From the NCBI GenBank assembly GCA_964490725.1, contig CAZBDU010000115.1, forward strand, positions 1 to 15,246: a stretch of 15,246 nucleotides of DNA. The letters run 5' to 3'. The notes beneath the pieces are model-generated. The model was not told the origin of the DNA, did not search any database, and saw only the letters and a list, made by a program, of their open reading frames with translations. The translations under genes were made by a program, and so were the position numbers. Numbering within the stretch: the stretch's first letter is position 1; every line of letters begins with the position of its first letter. Source of the DNA: CAZBDU01 sp964490725. Its GTDB lineage: Bacteria; Spirochaetota; Spirochaetia; SZUA-6; DRHE01. Shown here piece after piece: positions 1-5,255 of the stretch.

Positions 1-1137
1 CTCCTGGCCCTCCGGGGCCGGCCGCGGGCCGGGCTGACCGTCGGCCCATTCCGGCTCCAGCCGGTTCGCGGCCCCGATGCGGTGCGCCAGGCGGACGTTG
101 CGGCGGGCCAGGAGGGTCAGCGCCACCCCTTCCCGGCCCATCCGCGCGGTGCGGCCGGTGCGGTGAGTGTAGGTCTCCGCATCGCGGGGAACGTCGTAGT
201 TCACGATGTGGCTCACGTGGCGGAAGTCCAGCCCCCGGCCGGCAAGGTCAGTGGCCACCATGAACTGGATCCCCTGGCCGCGGAAGCGGCGGATGATGGA
301 GGTCCGCCGGCCCTGCTCCAGCCCGCCGTGGATCATCTCCACCCTGGGCAGGCGCTCTTTGAGGGTGCCGTAGAGCTGCTCCACGCTGAAGCGGGAATTG
401 CAGAAGATGATGGCCTGGCGGACCCCGGCCGCGCCCAGGTATTCCACCAGAACCTGGAGGCGCTCGGCTGGCTCGGCATGCTTGAACACGTGCCGCAGCG
501 AGGCTGGCGCCACCTGCTCCGCGTTCAGGGCGACCTGCACCGGCTCCCGCAGGTACCGCCCCGCCAGGCTCCTCACCTCCGCGGGCATGGTGGCCGAGAA
601 GAGCAGGGTCTGATGCTCGTGCACCAGGCAGGAGATGATGAAATCGATGTCCTCCATGAAGCCCTGCTTCAGCATTTCGTCGGCCTCGTCCAGCACCAGG
701 GTGCGCACCGCCGAGAGGGTCAGGCGGCCGCCGTAGAGCAGGTCGATCAACCGCCCCGGCGTGGCCACCAGGATGTCCACCCCGTCCTGGAGCTTTGCTT
801 TCTGGACGTCCATGTCGAAGCCGCCGTAGACGGCGAAGGGAACCACCGGCGTCCGCTGCGCCACCCTGCCGATCTCCTCCACGTATTGCAGCGCCAGCTC
901 CCGGGTGGGGACCAGGATGAGAACCTGGATGGTCCGCTCTTCGGGCTCCAACCCCTGGACGATGGGAACGGCGCAGGCGCTGGTCTTTCCGGAGCCGGTC
1001 TCCGCCGTGGCGATGAGGTCGCGGCCGGCCAGAATGTGCGGGAAGGTCTTTTCCTGGACGGGGGTGAGCTCCCGGTAGCCCATCTCTTCCAACGCGCCCA
1101 GCAGCTCGGGTTTAAGCTTCAGCTCGGTAAATGTCAT
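1..1137 (-). CDS. DEAD-box ATP-dependent RNA helicase, C-terminus beyond window
   Basis: ATP-dependent RNA unwinding or remodelling enzyme of the DEAD-box superfamily 2 (DeaD/CshA/RhlE type), cytoplasmic, likely in ribosome assembly or mRNA turnover. All core motifs are readable in the 379 visible residues: Q-motif region TPVQ (25-28), Walker A AETGSGKT (45-52), PTRELALQ (77-84), TPGR (126-129), DEAD (150-153), SAT (181-183), then IIFCNS, ATDLAGRGLD and HRTGRTARMG in the second RecA-like domain. The reading frame is still open at base 1 and has entered a Gly/Pro-rich stretch, so only the C-terminal extension is missing. The ATG at 1135-1137 has GAGG four bases upstream. It lies 19 bp downstream of the ferritin-like gene on the same strand and is probably co-transcribed with it. 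The family is certain; the exact orthologue cannot be decided without the tail. Confidence 0.95.
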   Translation of the reverse strand, partial: MTFTELKLKPELLGALEEMGYRELTPVQEKTFPHILAGRDLIATAETGSGKTSACAVPIVQGLEPEERTIQVLILVPTRELALQYVEEIGRVAQRTPVVPFAVYGGFDMDVQKAKLQDGVDILVATPGRLIDLLYGGRLTLSAVRTLVLDEADEMLKQGFMEDIDFIISCLVHEHQTLLFSATMPAEVRSLAGRYLREPVQVALNAEQVAPASLRHVFKHAEPAERLQVLVEYLGAAGVRQAIIFCNSRFSVEQLYGTLKERLPRVEMIHGGLEQGRRTSIIRRFRGQGIQFMVATDLAGRGLDFRHVSHIVNYDVPRDAETYTHRTGRTARMGREGVALTLLARRNVRLAHRIGAANRLEPEWADGQPGPRPAPEGQE

Positions 1138-1140
1138 TGT

Positions 1141-1163
1141 GCCTCAGAATCGCGCCTCAGAAT
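1141..1163. repeat. 10-bp tandem direct repeat spanning a stop codon and a ribosome binding site
   Basis: GCCTCAGAAT occurs at 1141-1150 and again at 1154-1163, a 13-bp period. On the minus strand each copy carries GAGG. One copy contains the TGA stop of the ferritin-like gene and the other provides the ribosome binding site of the helicase. It is probably a small local duplication. Confidence 0.7.
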
Positions 1164-1657
1164 GGCCAGAAATGGCTGTCGTACCAGATTTCTTCCAGCA
1201 GCTCGCGGTTGATCTCCGCCAGCATCTTCAGGTGTCCCTGCTCCCAGTCGCTCAGCCAGCGATACAGGCGCTTCTCGGCGCCGTCCTTGGTGGCGTCCGC
1301 CCGCTGCGAGTACAGGCGTACGGCCTGGTTCTCCAGCTCCATGGCCGCGGAGATGGCCGCCGCCTCGTAGCTGGCCGCGCCGATCTGCCGCCTGATCTCC
1401 CCGGAGAGGATCTTCTCCTCCAGGGAAGTCCCCCCCTCGGGCAGCTCCAACTCCTCGAACCTCTTGTTGGTCGTGTAGCCGGCGAACTCCTGGGAGAGGA
1501 GCTCCATGTGCCTGTCCTCCTCCTCCGCCATGGTCTCGAACAGGGAGCTGACCGCCCGGCTGCCGGTGTCCCGGGACACCTTCCGGTAGAAGGTCCTGCC
1601 CCGGCGTTCCAGGAGGATCGCGCTCTTGAGTATCTCCACCACCCTGTCTTCGGACAA
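1157..1657 (-). CDS. Ferritin-like (rubrerythrin-type) di-iron protein
   Basis: Four-helix ferritin-like protein of the rubrerythrin/COG1633 type; members bind a di-iron centre and act in peroxide or oxygen detoxification or iron handling. A complete ligand set is visible (166-aa numbering): Glu17 in the first helix (ILLERRG, with FY following), Glu47-x-x-His50 (EEEDRH), Glu109 in the third helix (MELENQ) and Glu139-x-x-His142 (WEQGH). The two helix pairs repeat the E...Y spacing, as expected for the duplicated fold. No rubredoxin CxxC module is present, so it is not classical rubrerythrin. I chose the TTG at 1655-1657 because CAGGAG lies six bases upstream and the protein then starts just before helix 1. 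The frame stays open to another TTG at 1741, but that adds a non-conserved tail. It is followed after 19 bp by the helicase gene. Family assignment is good; the substrate is unknown. Confidence 0.85.
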   Translation of the reverse strand: MSEDRVVEILKSAILLERRGRTFYRKVSRDTGSRAVSSLFETMAEEEDRHMELLSQEFAGYTTNKRFEELELPEGGTSLEEKILSGEIRRQIGAASYEAAAISAAMELENQAVRLYSQRADATKDGAEKRLYRWLSDWEQGHLKMLAEINRELLEEIWYDSHFWPF

Positions 1658-1797
1658 GCAAAGCTCCTGGCAGGCACCGCGCGGGCTTTCCTTTTGCTTC
1701 ACCTGCAAGTAATAGCTACTGCTTCCCCCCGGGAAAGTCAAGGGCAGCAGGTCCGGCGCAGCGGCATCGCCGGCCCGGGCGGAGCGGCCAAAAGATG

Positions 1798-1826
1798 TTG
1801 ACTCAGGCGGTAAACATTACTATAAT
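1798..1826 (+). promoter_or_regulatory. Near-consensus sigma70-type promoter pointing right, toward antisense of hisG
   Basis: TTGACT at 1798-1803, a 17-bp spacer, then TATAAT at 1821-1826: 11 of 12 consensus bases with ideal spacing, in an AT-rich island of a GC-rich region. The predicted transcription start is about 1833. No annotated gene lies downstream on the plus strand; transcription would enter a hairpin at 1856-1892 and then the hisG antisense strand. An ATG at 1831 sits at the predicted start and opens a 45-codon frame (1831-1968) that runs into hisG antisense sequence; I do not call it a gene. Confidence 0.6.
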
Positions 1827-1855
1827 GAACATGCAGCTAATTTCCTTCTTAGTAG

Positions 1856-1892
1856 CGCCCGCGGCGGATGGGTCCTCCAGAAGCCGCGGGCG
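1856..1892. terminator. GC-rich hairpin, candidate terminator downstream of hisG and of the rightward promoter
   Basis: The arms 1856-1865 (CGCCCGCGGC) and 1883-1892 (GCCGCGGGCG) are perfectly complementary over 10 bp, with a 17-nt loop. On the plus strand it is followed by a pyrimidine-rich run with Ts (from 1893), a weak U-tract. On the minus strand it lies 23 bp past the hisG stop but has no T-run, so there it would be a hairpin-only terminator. Which strand it serves cannot be told from sequence. Confidence 0.5.
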
Positions 1893-1915
1893 TCCCTTCT
1901 TGGCCGCCGGGAAGC

Positions 1916-2815
1916 TCAGTCGAATCGGTCTTCCCGGCCCACCAGCTTGTTCAGGGAGTACTCGATGATCCCGTCGGCCCCGCAGTCGATCAGCCTGGGG
2001 ATTATCTCCCGCACCACTGCTTCGTTTACCATCGACTCCACGGAGAACCAGGTGGACTTGTAGAGCTGGGCGATGGTGGGAGAGGTGATGCTCGGAAGGA
2101 TGCTGACCACCTCGTCGAGCCGCTCCTGGGGCACGTTCATTTTGAGCCCCACCATGCTCTCCGCGTTGAGCGCCCCCTGCAGCAGCAGCGCGATCTGCTG
2201 GATCTTGCGGCGCTTCCACGAATCCTGGAGGCTGGCGGGATTGGCGATCAGCTTGGTGTTGCTCTCCAGAAGCGTGCCGACGATCTTCAGCCCGTGCGCC
2301 CGGATGGTGGATCCGGTCTCCGTGACCTCCACGATGGCGTCCACCAGCCCCTCCACCACCTTGGCTTCGGTGGCGCCCCAGGAGAACTCCACCTCCACGT
2401 CGATGCCGCGCTCGGCGAAGTAGCGGCGGGTGAAGCCCACCAGCTCCGTGGAGATTCTCTTCCCCGCACAGTCCTCCACGGAGGCGATGGGCGAATCGGA
2501 GGGCACCGCCAGCACCCAGCGCGCCTTGCTGGTGGTGGACTTGGAGTAGACCAGGTCCGAAATGATTTCCACCTGCGCTTCGTTTTCCAGCACCCAGTCC
2601 AGGCCGGTCAGCCCCACGTCCAGGACGCCGGCCTCCACGTAGCGGGCCATCTCCTGAGCCCGCACCAGGGCGCAGTAGATCTCCGGGTCGTCGATGGACG
2701 GGAAGTAGTTGCGGCTGGACATCGTGATGCGCCATCCGGCGTTGTGGAAGAGCTCGGTGGTGGCCCGCTCCAGGCTCCCCTTGGGGATGCCCAGCTTGAT
2801 GGTCCTGCCGCTCAC
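1916..2815 (-). CDS. hisG: ATP phosphoribosyltransferase, long (regulatory-domain) form
   Basis: Catalyses the first step of histidine biosynthesis, ATP + PRPP to phosphoribosyl-ATP, in the cytoplasm. The 299-aa length fits the long homohexameric class with a C-terminal ACT-like regulatory domain (about residues 215-295) that binds histidine in known members, so no HisZ partner is expected. Visible marks are the N-terminal KLGIPKGSL (7-15), the domain I region GVLDVGLTGLDW (63-74) and the PRPP loop EVTETGSTIRAHGL (163-176). Start is GTG at 2813-2815, with GGGAGG five bases upstream; it overlaps the hisI stop by 4 bp (GTGA), so the two are translationally coupled. It is the last gene of the small his operon, and a GC hairpin follows the stop. 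Feedback inhibition by histidine is expected from the family, not shown here. Confidence 0.95.
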   Translation of the reverse strand: MSGRTIKLGIPKGSLERATTELFHNAGWRITMSSRNYFPSIDDPEIYCALVRAQEMARYVEAGVLDVGLTGLDWVLENEAQVEIISDLVYSKSTTSKARWVLAVPSDSPIASVEDCAGKRISTELVGFTRRYFAERGIDVEVEFSWGATEAKVVEGLVDAIVEVTETGSTIRAHGLKIVGTLLESNTKLIANPASLQDSWKRRKIQQIALLLQGALNAESMVGLKMNVPQERLDEVVSILPSITSPTIAQLYKSTWFSVESMVNEAVVREIIPRLIDCGADGIIEYSLNKLVGREDRFD

Positions 2816-3195
2816 GAAGGCCTCCCGTACTTGTCCTGGGGATCGAAGACCTTCTCCCCCTTCACCACCAGCAGCCCCTCCTCCACAACGCGGAAGAAGC
2901 AGCTGCGGTGGCCGGTGTGACAGGCGGCGCCCCCGACCTGGTCCACCTTCAACAGCACCGTGTCGTCGTCGCAGTCCACCCGGACCTCCCGTACCTTCTG
3001 GACGTTGCCGCTGGACTCCCCCTTCTTCCAGAGCTTGCCGCGGCTGCGCGACCAGTAGTGCGCGATGCCGGTTGCCAGCGTGCGCTCCCAGGCCTTCTGG
3101 TTCATGTAGGCCAGCATCAGCACTTCGCCCGTTGCGGCGTCCTGGGTGACCACCGGCACGAGGCCGCCGCTCTTGGCAAAATCGAGCTTGATCAC
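2812..3195 (-). CDS. hisI: Phosphoribosyl-AMP cyclohydrolase
   Basis: Opens the purine ring of phosphoribosyl-AMP in the third step of histidine biosynthesis. The 127 aa make a monofunctional HisI; no HisE pyrophosphatase domain is fused at the C-terminus, so HisE must be encoded elsewhere. Diagnostic motifs are AYMNQKAW (29-36), the YWSRSRGKLWKKGESSGNVQ segment (47-66), the metal site VDCDDD (73-78) and ACHTGHRSCF (91-100), which together supply the conserved Zn/Mg ligands (Cys75, Asp76, Asp78, Cys92, Cys99). Start is GTG at 3193-3195: the G is also the last base of the upstream TAG stop (1-bp overlap). No strong ribosome binding site is present, so expression likely depends on coupling to the upstream small gene. 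Its stop overlaps the hisG start. Confidence 0.95.
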   Translation of the reverse strand: MIKLDFAKSGGLVPVVTQDAATGEVLMLAYMNQKAWERTLATGIAHYWSRSRGKLWKKGESSGNVQKVREVRVDCDDDTVLLKVDQVGGAACHTGHRSCFFRVVEEGLLVVKGEKVFDPQDKYGRPS

Positions 3196-3398
3196 TACTT
3201 GTTGTACCCCGCGATCTTGTACTGCACCTTTTCGGTGTCCGTGACGGCCTCGTAGCACACCGTGAGCAGGACGACGACATTGTGCTCCATCACCACCATG
3301 GACTGCTTGAAGTCCAGAATCTTGGGCTTGTAGACGTCTACCCACGTGTCCAGGTCGGCCTGGACCTTCTGGTATTCACCCTGGAAGAGCTTGAACAT
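3195..3398 (-). CDS. Small conserved-looking protein of unknown function (67 aa), first gene of the hisI-hisG operon
   Basis: I do not recognise the family. The 67-residue product begins MFKLFQGEYQ, has an amphipathic segment (about 10-30), then two beta-prone hydrophobic stretches ending VVVLLTVCYEAV, and a polar tail ending in Lys. This helix-then-strands pattern, with a hydrophobic strand carrying Tyr near the end, faintly recalls small dimeric proteins such as Cse60-type sporulation proteins, but that is weak. There is no signal peptide or membrane helix. ATG at 3396-3398 has TGGAG seven bases upstream, and a promoter candidate lies just before it (3423-3451). The stop shares a base with the hisI start, so it is tied to histidine genes in expression, though not necessarily in function. 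The frame stays open further upstream, but those codons overlap the promoter and look non-coding. Confidence 0.7.
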   Translation of the reverse strand: MFKLFQGEYQKVQADLDTWVDVYKPKILDFKQSMVVMEHNVVVLLTVCYEAVTDTEKVQYKIAGYNK

Positions 3399-3422
3399 CA
3401 CCACACTCCATGTATGGTGCGT

Positions 3423-3451
3423 AAGGTACTGAAGCGGAACGAGTTGGTCAA
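3423..3451 (-). promoter_or_regulatory. Candidate sigma70 promoter of the 67-aa gene-hisI-hisG operon
   Basis: On the minus strand TTGACC (3451-3446) is followed by a 17-bp spacer and TACCTT (3428-3423). The -35 matches 5 of 6 consensus bases and the -10 only 3 of 6. The predicted start near 3416 would give an 18-nt leader containing the GGAG ribosome site. The leader also holds the small palindrome CCATGTATGG. Confidence 0.4.
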
Positions 3452-3513
3452 CAAGATCGTTTCGGCTCCGGAGGATCTTGAAAAAAGTGCCGTTACGGAG
3501 AAAACTTGAGGGG

Positions 3514-4359
3514 ATGAATACGGCTTCCAGACTGACGGACAACGACTTGCTGTACCTGGCGCGCACCCTGCTGCCCGGCTCCGCCGACCTGGGGCGCATG
3601 GTGCGGGTGCTGCGCGAAGACGAGGAGATCCTGGAGGGGATGCTCGGGGACATTCGGGTCTTTCACGCCCTGGTGCAGGAGGACGGCGAAATCCTGCGGG
3701 TCTCTCCTTTCCTGTACTTCACGGTCCTCCTGAAACGCACCCTGAAGGAGCTGCGCAGCAGGCGCTACACGGTGGAGGTGCGGGAGAACCGCGCCATGGC
3801 AGTGTTCGACACTATCGAGGTGGTGCGGCTCCTGGAGGACAGGCGGGTGCGGATTTACCTGGCGGAGATGCTGGCCTCCTTCGTTCGCATCAACACCGTT
3901 ACCATCCCGGTACGGGTGCGGCGGGGGGTATGGCGGAGACTCCGCTTCAGCGACTTCGACCTGGCCAGCCTCATCAACTTCAGCCAGGGGGTGAAGGAGG
4001 ACCAGCGCTTCCCGCCCTACCGCCGCATCGCCGACGTATGCCTGTTCACGGTGGGGGTCTTCCCCGAGCGCCTGGCCGAGCAGGCGGAGGCCCTGCCCCG
4101 GGCGCGCCAGCCGCGCGAGGCGGTGGAAGAGTGCGGCAGGTACTTCTACCGGGCCGCCGCCGCCCAGGGGGAGGCGCAGCTGCGGCGGCTGAACGAGGTC
4201 CTGCTCCGTCTCGCAGACGGATTCGTACTGGCGTCAAAACCACTGGCCTATCTGGCCGGACACTACCTGGGGCCGCTGCGGGAGAGCTTCTTTTTGCAGC
4301 AGGGGCGGGCGGAGAAGCGCCCTGGCGGAGAGGCCCACAGCGCAGGAGGAGATGCATGA
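3514..4359 (+). CDS. Conserved-looking protein of unknown function (281 aa), first of a two-gene cassette
   Basis: No function recognised. The product is basic and predicted largely helical, without signal peptide or clear membrane helices. Notable stretches are SPFLYFTVLLKRTLKEL (64-80), FSDFDLASLINFS (145-157) and RRIADVCLFTVGVFPE (170-185), followed by a helical region with YFYRAAAAQG and LADGF. The 'DxxLFxxGxFPE ... YY ... LAxxF' layout resembles uncharacterised proteins I recall from Gram-negative genomes; that is memory, not a search. I chose ATG at 3514, with GAGGGG directly before it (unusually close); TTG at 3478 with GGAGG three bases upstream is an alternative adding 12 residues. 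A weak TTGAAA (3478-3483) with an AAAACT -10 would place the start of transcription almost at this ATG. The stop overlaps the next gene by ATGA. The C-terminal 20 residues are Gly/Ala/Glu-rich and may be unstructured. Confidence 0.75.
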   Translation: MNTASRLTDNDLLYLARTLLPGSADLGRMVRVLREDEEILEGMLGDIRVFHALVQEDGEILRVSPFLYFTVLLKRTLKELRSRRYTVEVRENRAMAVFDTIEVVRLLEDRRVRIYLAEMLASFVRINTVTIPVRVRRGVWRRLRFSDFDLASLINFSQGVKEDQRFPPYRRIADVCLFTVGVFPERLAEQAEALPRARQPREAVEECGRYFYRAAAAQGEAQLRRLNEVLLRLADGFVLASKPLAYLAGHYLGPLRESFFLQQGRAEKRPGGEAHSAGGDA

Positions 4360-4646
4360 AGCCCGAGGATCGGTCCAAGCTGCAGTCGCTGGTGAGCGAG
4401 ATCGAGGGGTTGAAGTCCCGGGAACCCCTGGAGTCGAAGTTCAAGGACTGGAAGGAAAAAGTGGAAAAGAAGCTGGAGGAGGTGTTCGGCAAGGGCTCCG
4501 ATCAGCTCTCCCGCTTCCGACGGGTGCGCTTCTTCGAGTTCGGCGGCCGCGGGCGGCCGGCGAGCGCCCCGCTGACCGAGCAGGAGCGGCGCGACTACCT
4601 GGCCGGGCTGGAAGCGGGACGCCGCGAGCTGCTTCGCTTCCTGTAG
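4356..4646 (+). CDS. Small helical protein of unknown function (96 aa), coupled to the preceding gene
   Basis: The ATG at 4356-4358 overlaps the upstream TGA (ATGA) and follows AGGAGGAG, a very strong ribosome binding site, so it is translated and coupled. The N-terminal half (2-60) is charged and helical, with a heptad-like LxxLVxEIxxLK start and the pattern FKDWKEKVEKKLEEVFGKGSDQLSRF. A 'Trp ... L ... FGxxS ... F' helical module of this kind occurs, as far as I remember, at the N-terminus of assorted uncharacterised and effector proteins, so it may be a protein-interaction domain. The C-terminus (about 76-96) is another amphipathic helix, after a Gly/Arg-rich linker. No catalytic motif is visible. 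It most likely acts with the 281-aa protein. A terminator follows directly. Confidence 0.75.
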   Translation: MKPEDRSKLQSLVSEIEGLKSREPLESKFKDWKEKVEKKLEEVFGKGSDQLSRFRRVRFFEFGGRGRPASAPLTEQERRDYLAGLEAGRRELLRFL

Positions 4647-4659
4647 CGACGCCTGGGGT

Positions 4660-4693
4660 CCGCCGCGCCGCCCCGCGCCGGCGGCCCTTTCTT
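4660..4693 (+). terminator. Intrinsic terminator after the two-gene cassette
   Basis: A GC-rich stem CCGCCG+CGC (4660-4668) pairs with GCG+CGGCGG (4675-4684, one bulged C at 4678) over a six-base loop and is followed by CCCTTTCTT. It begins 14 bases after the stop codon. The T-tract runs into the -35 box of the tRNA promoter. Confidence 0.6.
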
Positions 4694-4720
4694 GACAAGC
4701 CCCGGCGGTCGTGTTAGCGT
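4692..4720 (+). promoter_or_regulatory. Promoter of tRNA-Val
   Basis: A perfect -35 TTGACA (4692-4697), a 17-bp spacer and TAGCGT (4715-4720) as a weak -10. The predicted start is about 4727, seven bases before the tRNA. The -35 overlaps the tail of the preceding terminator. Confidence 0.6.
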
Positions 4721-4733
4721 CTGTCGCGTTGCG

Positions 4734-4806
4734 GGGCGGTTAGCTCAGCTGGGAGAGCACCTCGCTTACACCGAGGGGGTCAGCGGTTCGAGCCCGTTAC
4801 CGCCCA
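4734..4806 (+). tRNA. tRNA-Val (anticodon TAC)
   Basis: A complete cloverleaf can be drawn. The acceptor stem GGGCGGT (4734-4740) pairs with ACCGCCC (4799-4805), with discriminator A at 4806. The D-arm is GCTC/GAGC. The anticodon stem CCTCG/CGAGG encloses loop CTTACAC, giving anticodon TAC (reads GUA and, by wobble, other valine codons). A 5-base variable loop and a T-arm AGCGG-TTCGAGC-CCGTT (one G-T pair) follow. The 3' CCA is not encoded (CAAG follows), so it must be added by tRNA nucleotidyltransferase. The convergent HTH gene ends only 9 bp away. Confidence 0.97.
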
Positions 4807-4814
4807 CAAGCCCC

Positions 4815-5255
4815 TTATCCTGCGGCGGACGGTCGCCGCTGGCGGCCTCCGGCGCGGGCCCGCCGCCGTTCCAGGGTCTCTTCCCGGTGCCGCCAGTAGG
4901 CCTCCAGGGTCTTGCGGTTCTCGCAGCCGCGGCAGATCGCCTTCCCATCCCGATACTCGCCGGCGTCCTTCCACAGCAGGCACGACTGACACCTGCGCTC
5001 GCCGGCATGCGGGTCCGCCGCGTTATGGAGATAGTAGAAGCTGGCGCGCAGCTTTCTGAGGTTCCTGTAGGATATCCGGTCCGTCCTCATCCAGTAGTGG
5101 ATCGTGGACTGGGTGGTCTGGAACATCCGCGCCAGGTCCGCCTTGCTCATGGAGTATCTGCCGGCGATCCAAGTGAGCATCTCGGAGGGGCTGGGGTCGT
5201 CTGGGAGCCTCATCCACTGATTATCGGAGCGTGGGGCGTCCCGGTTCACTCCCAT
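4815..5255 (-). CDS. Small HTH and zinc-knuckle protein, probable DNA-binding regulator
   Basis: The product (up to 146 aa) has a helix-turn-helix-like segment at about 36-57 (MSKADLARMFQTTQSTIHYWM, the shape of a homeodomain-like or sigma-region-4-like HTH). It also has two Cys pairs, CQSC (89-92) and CRGC (108-111), as in the small treble-clef/zinc-ribbon modules seen next to HNH-type domains. The C-terminal ~25 residues are very Arg-rich. A role in nucleic-acid binding is inferred. The longest start, ATG at 5253-5255, overlaps the guaA stop by 10 bp and has no ribosome site, implying coupling. ATG at 5211-5213 would give 132 aa and keep both domains, so the start is uncertain. It is the last gene of the chemoreceptor-purA-guaA operon and ends 9 bp from the tRNA-Val 3' end on the other strand. 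Whether it regulates the operon is unknown. Confidence 0.75.
   Translation of the reverse strand: MGVNRDAPRSDNQWMRLPDDPSPSEMLTWIAGRYSMSKADLARMFQTTQSTIHYWMRTDRISYRNLRKLRASFYYLHNAADPHAGERRCQSCLLWKDAGEYRDGKAICRGCENRKTLEAYWRHREETLERRRARAGGRQRRPSAAG

Noticed and set aside
82..1212. 376-codon plus-strand frame at the left end
   Set aside because: It lies opposite the DEAD-box helicase, whose complete motif set fixes the coding strand.
1658..1741. N-terminal extension of the ferritin-like protein to a TTG at 1741
   Set aside because: The extra 28 residues are Ser/Gly-rich, have no ribosome site, and a good CAGGAG-TTG start lies at 1657.
1831..1968. 45-codon plus-strand ORF right after the strong promoter
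   Set aside because: Most of it is antisense to hisG and spans the hairpin, with no coding-like composition. It is kept only as a possibility in the findings, not as a gene.
4660..4814. tRNA-Val flanks as a possible integration (att) site
   Set aside because: No integrase, no repeat of the tRNA 3' end elsewhere in the window, and the neighbours are housekeeping or tightly coupled genes.
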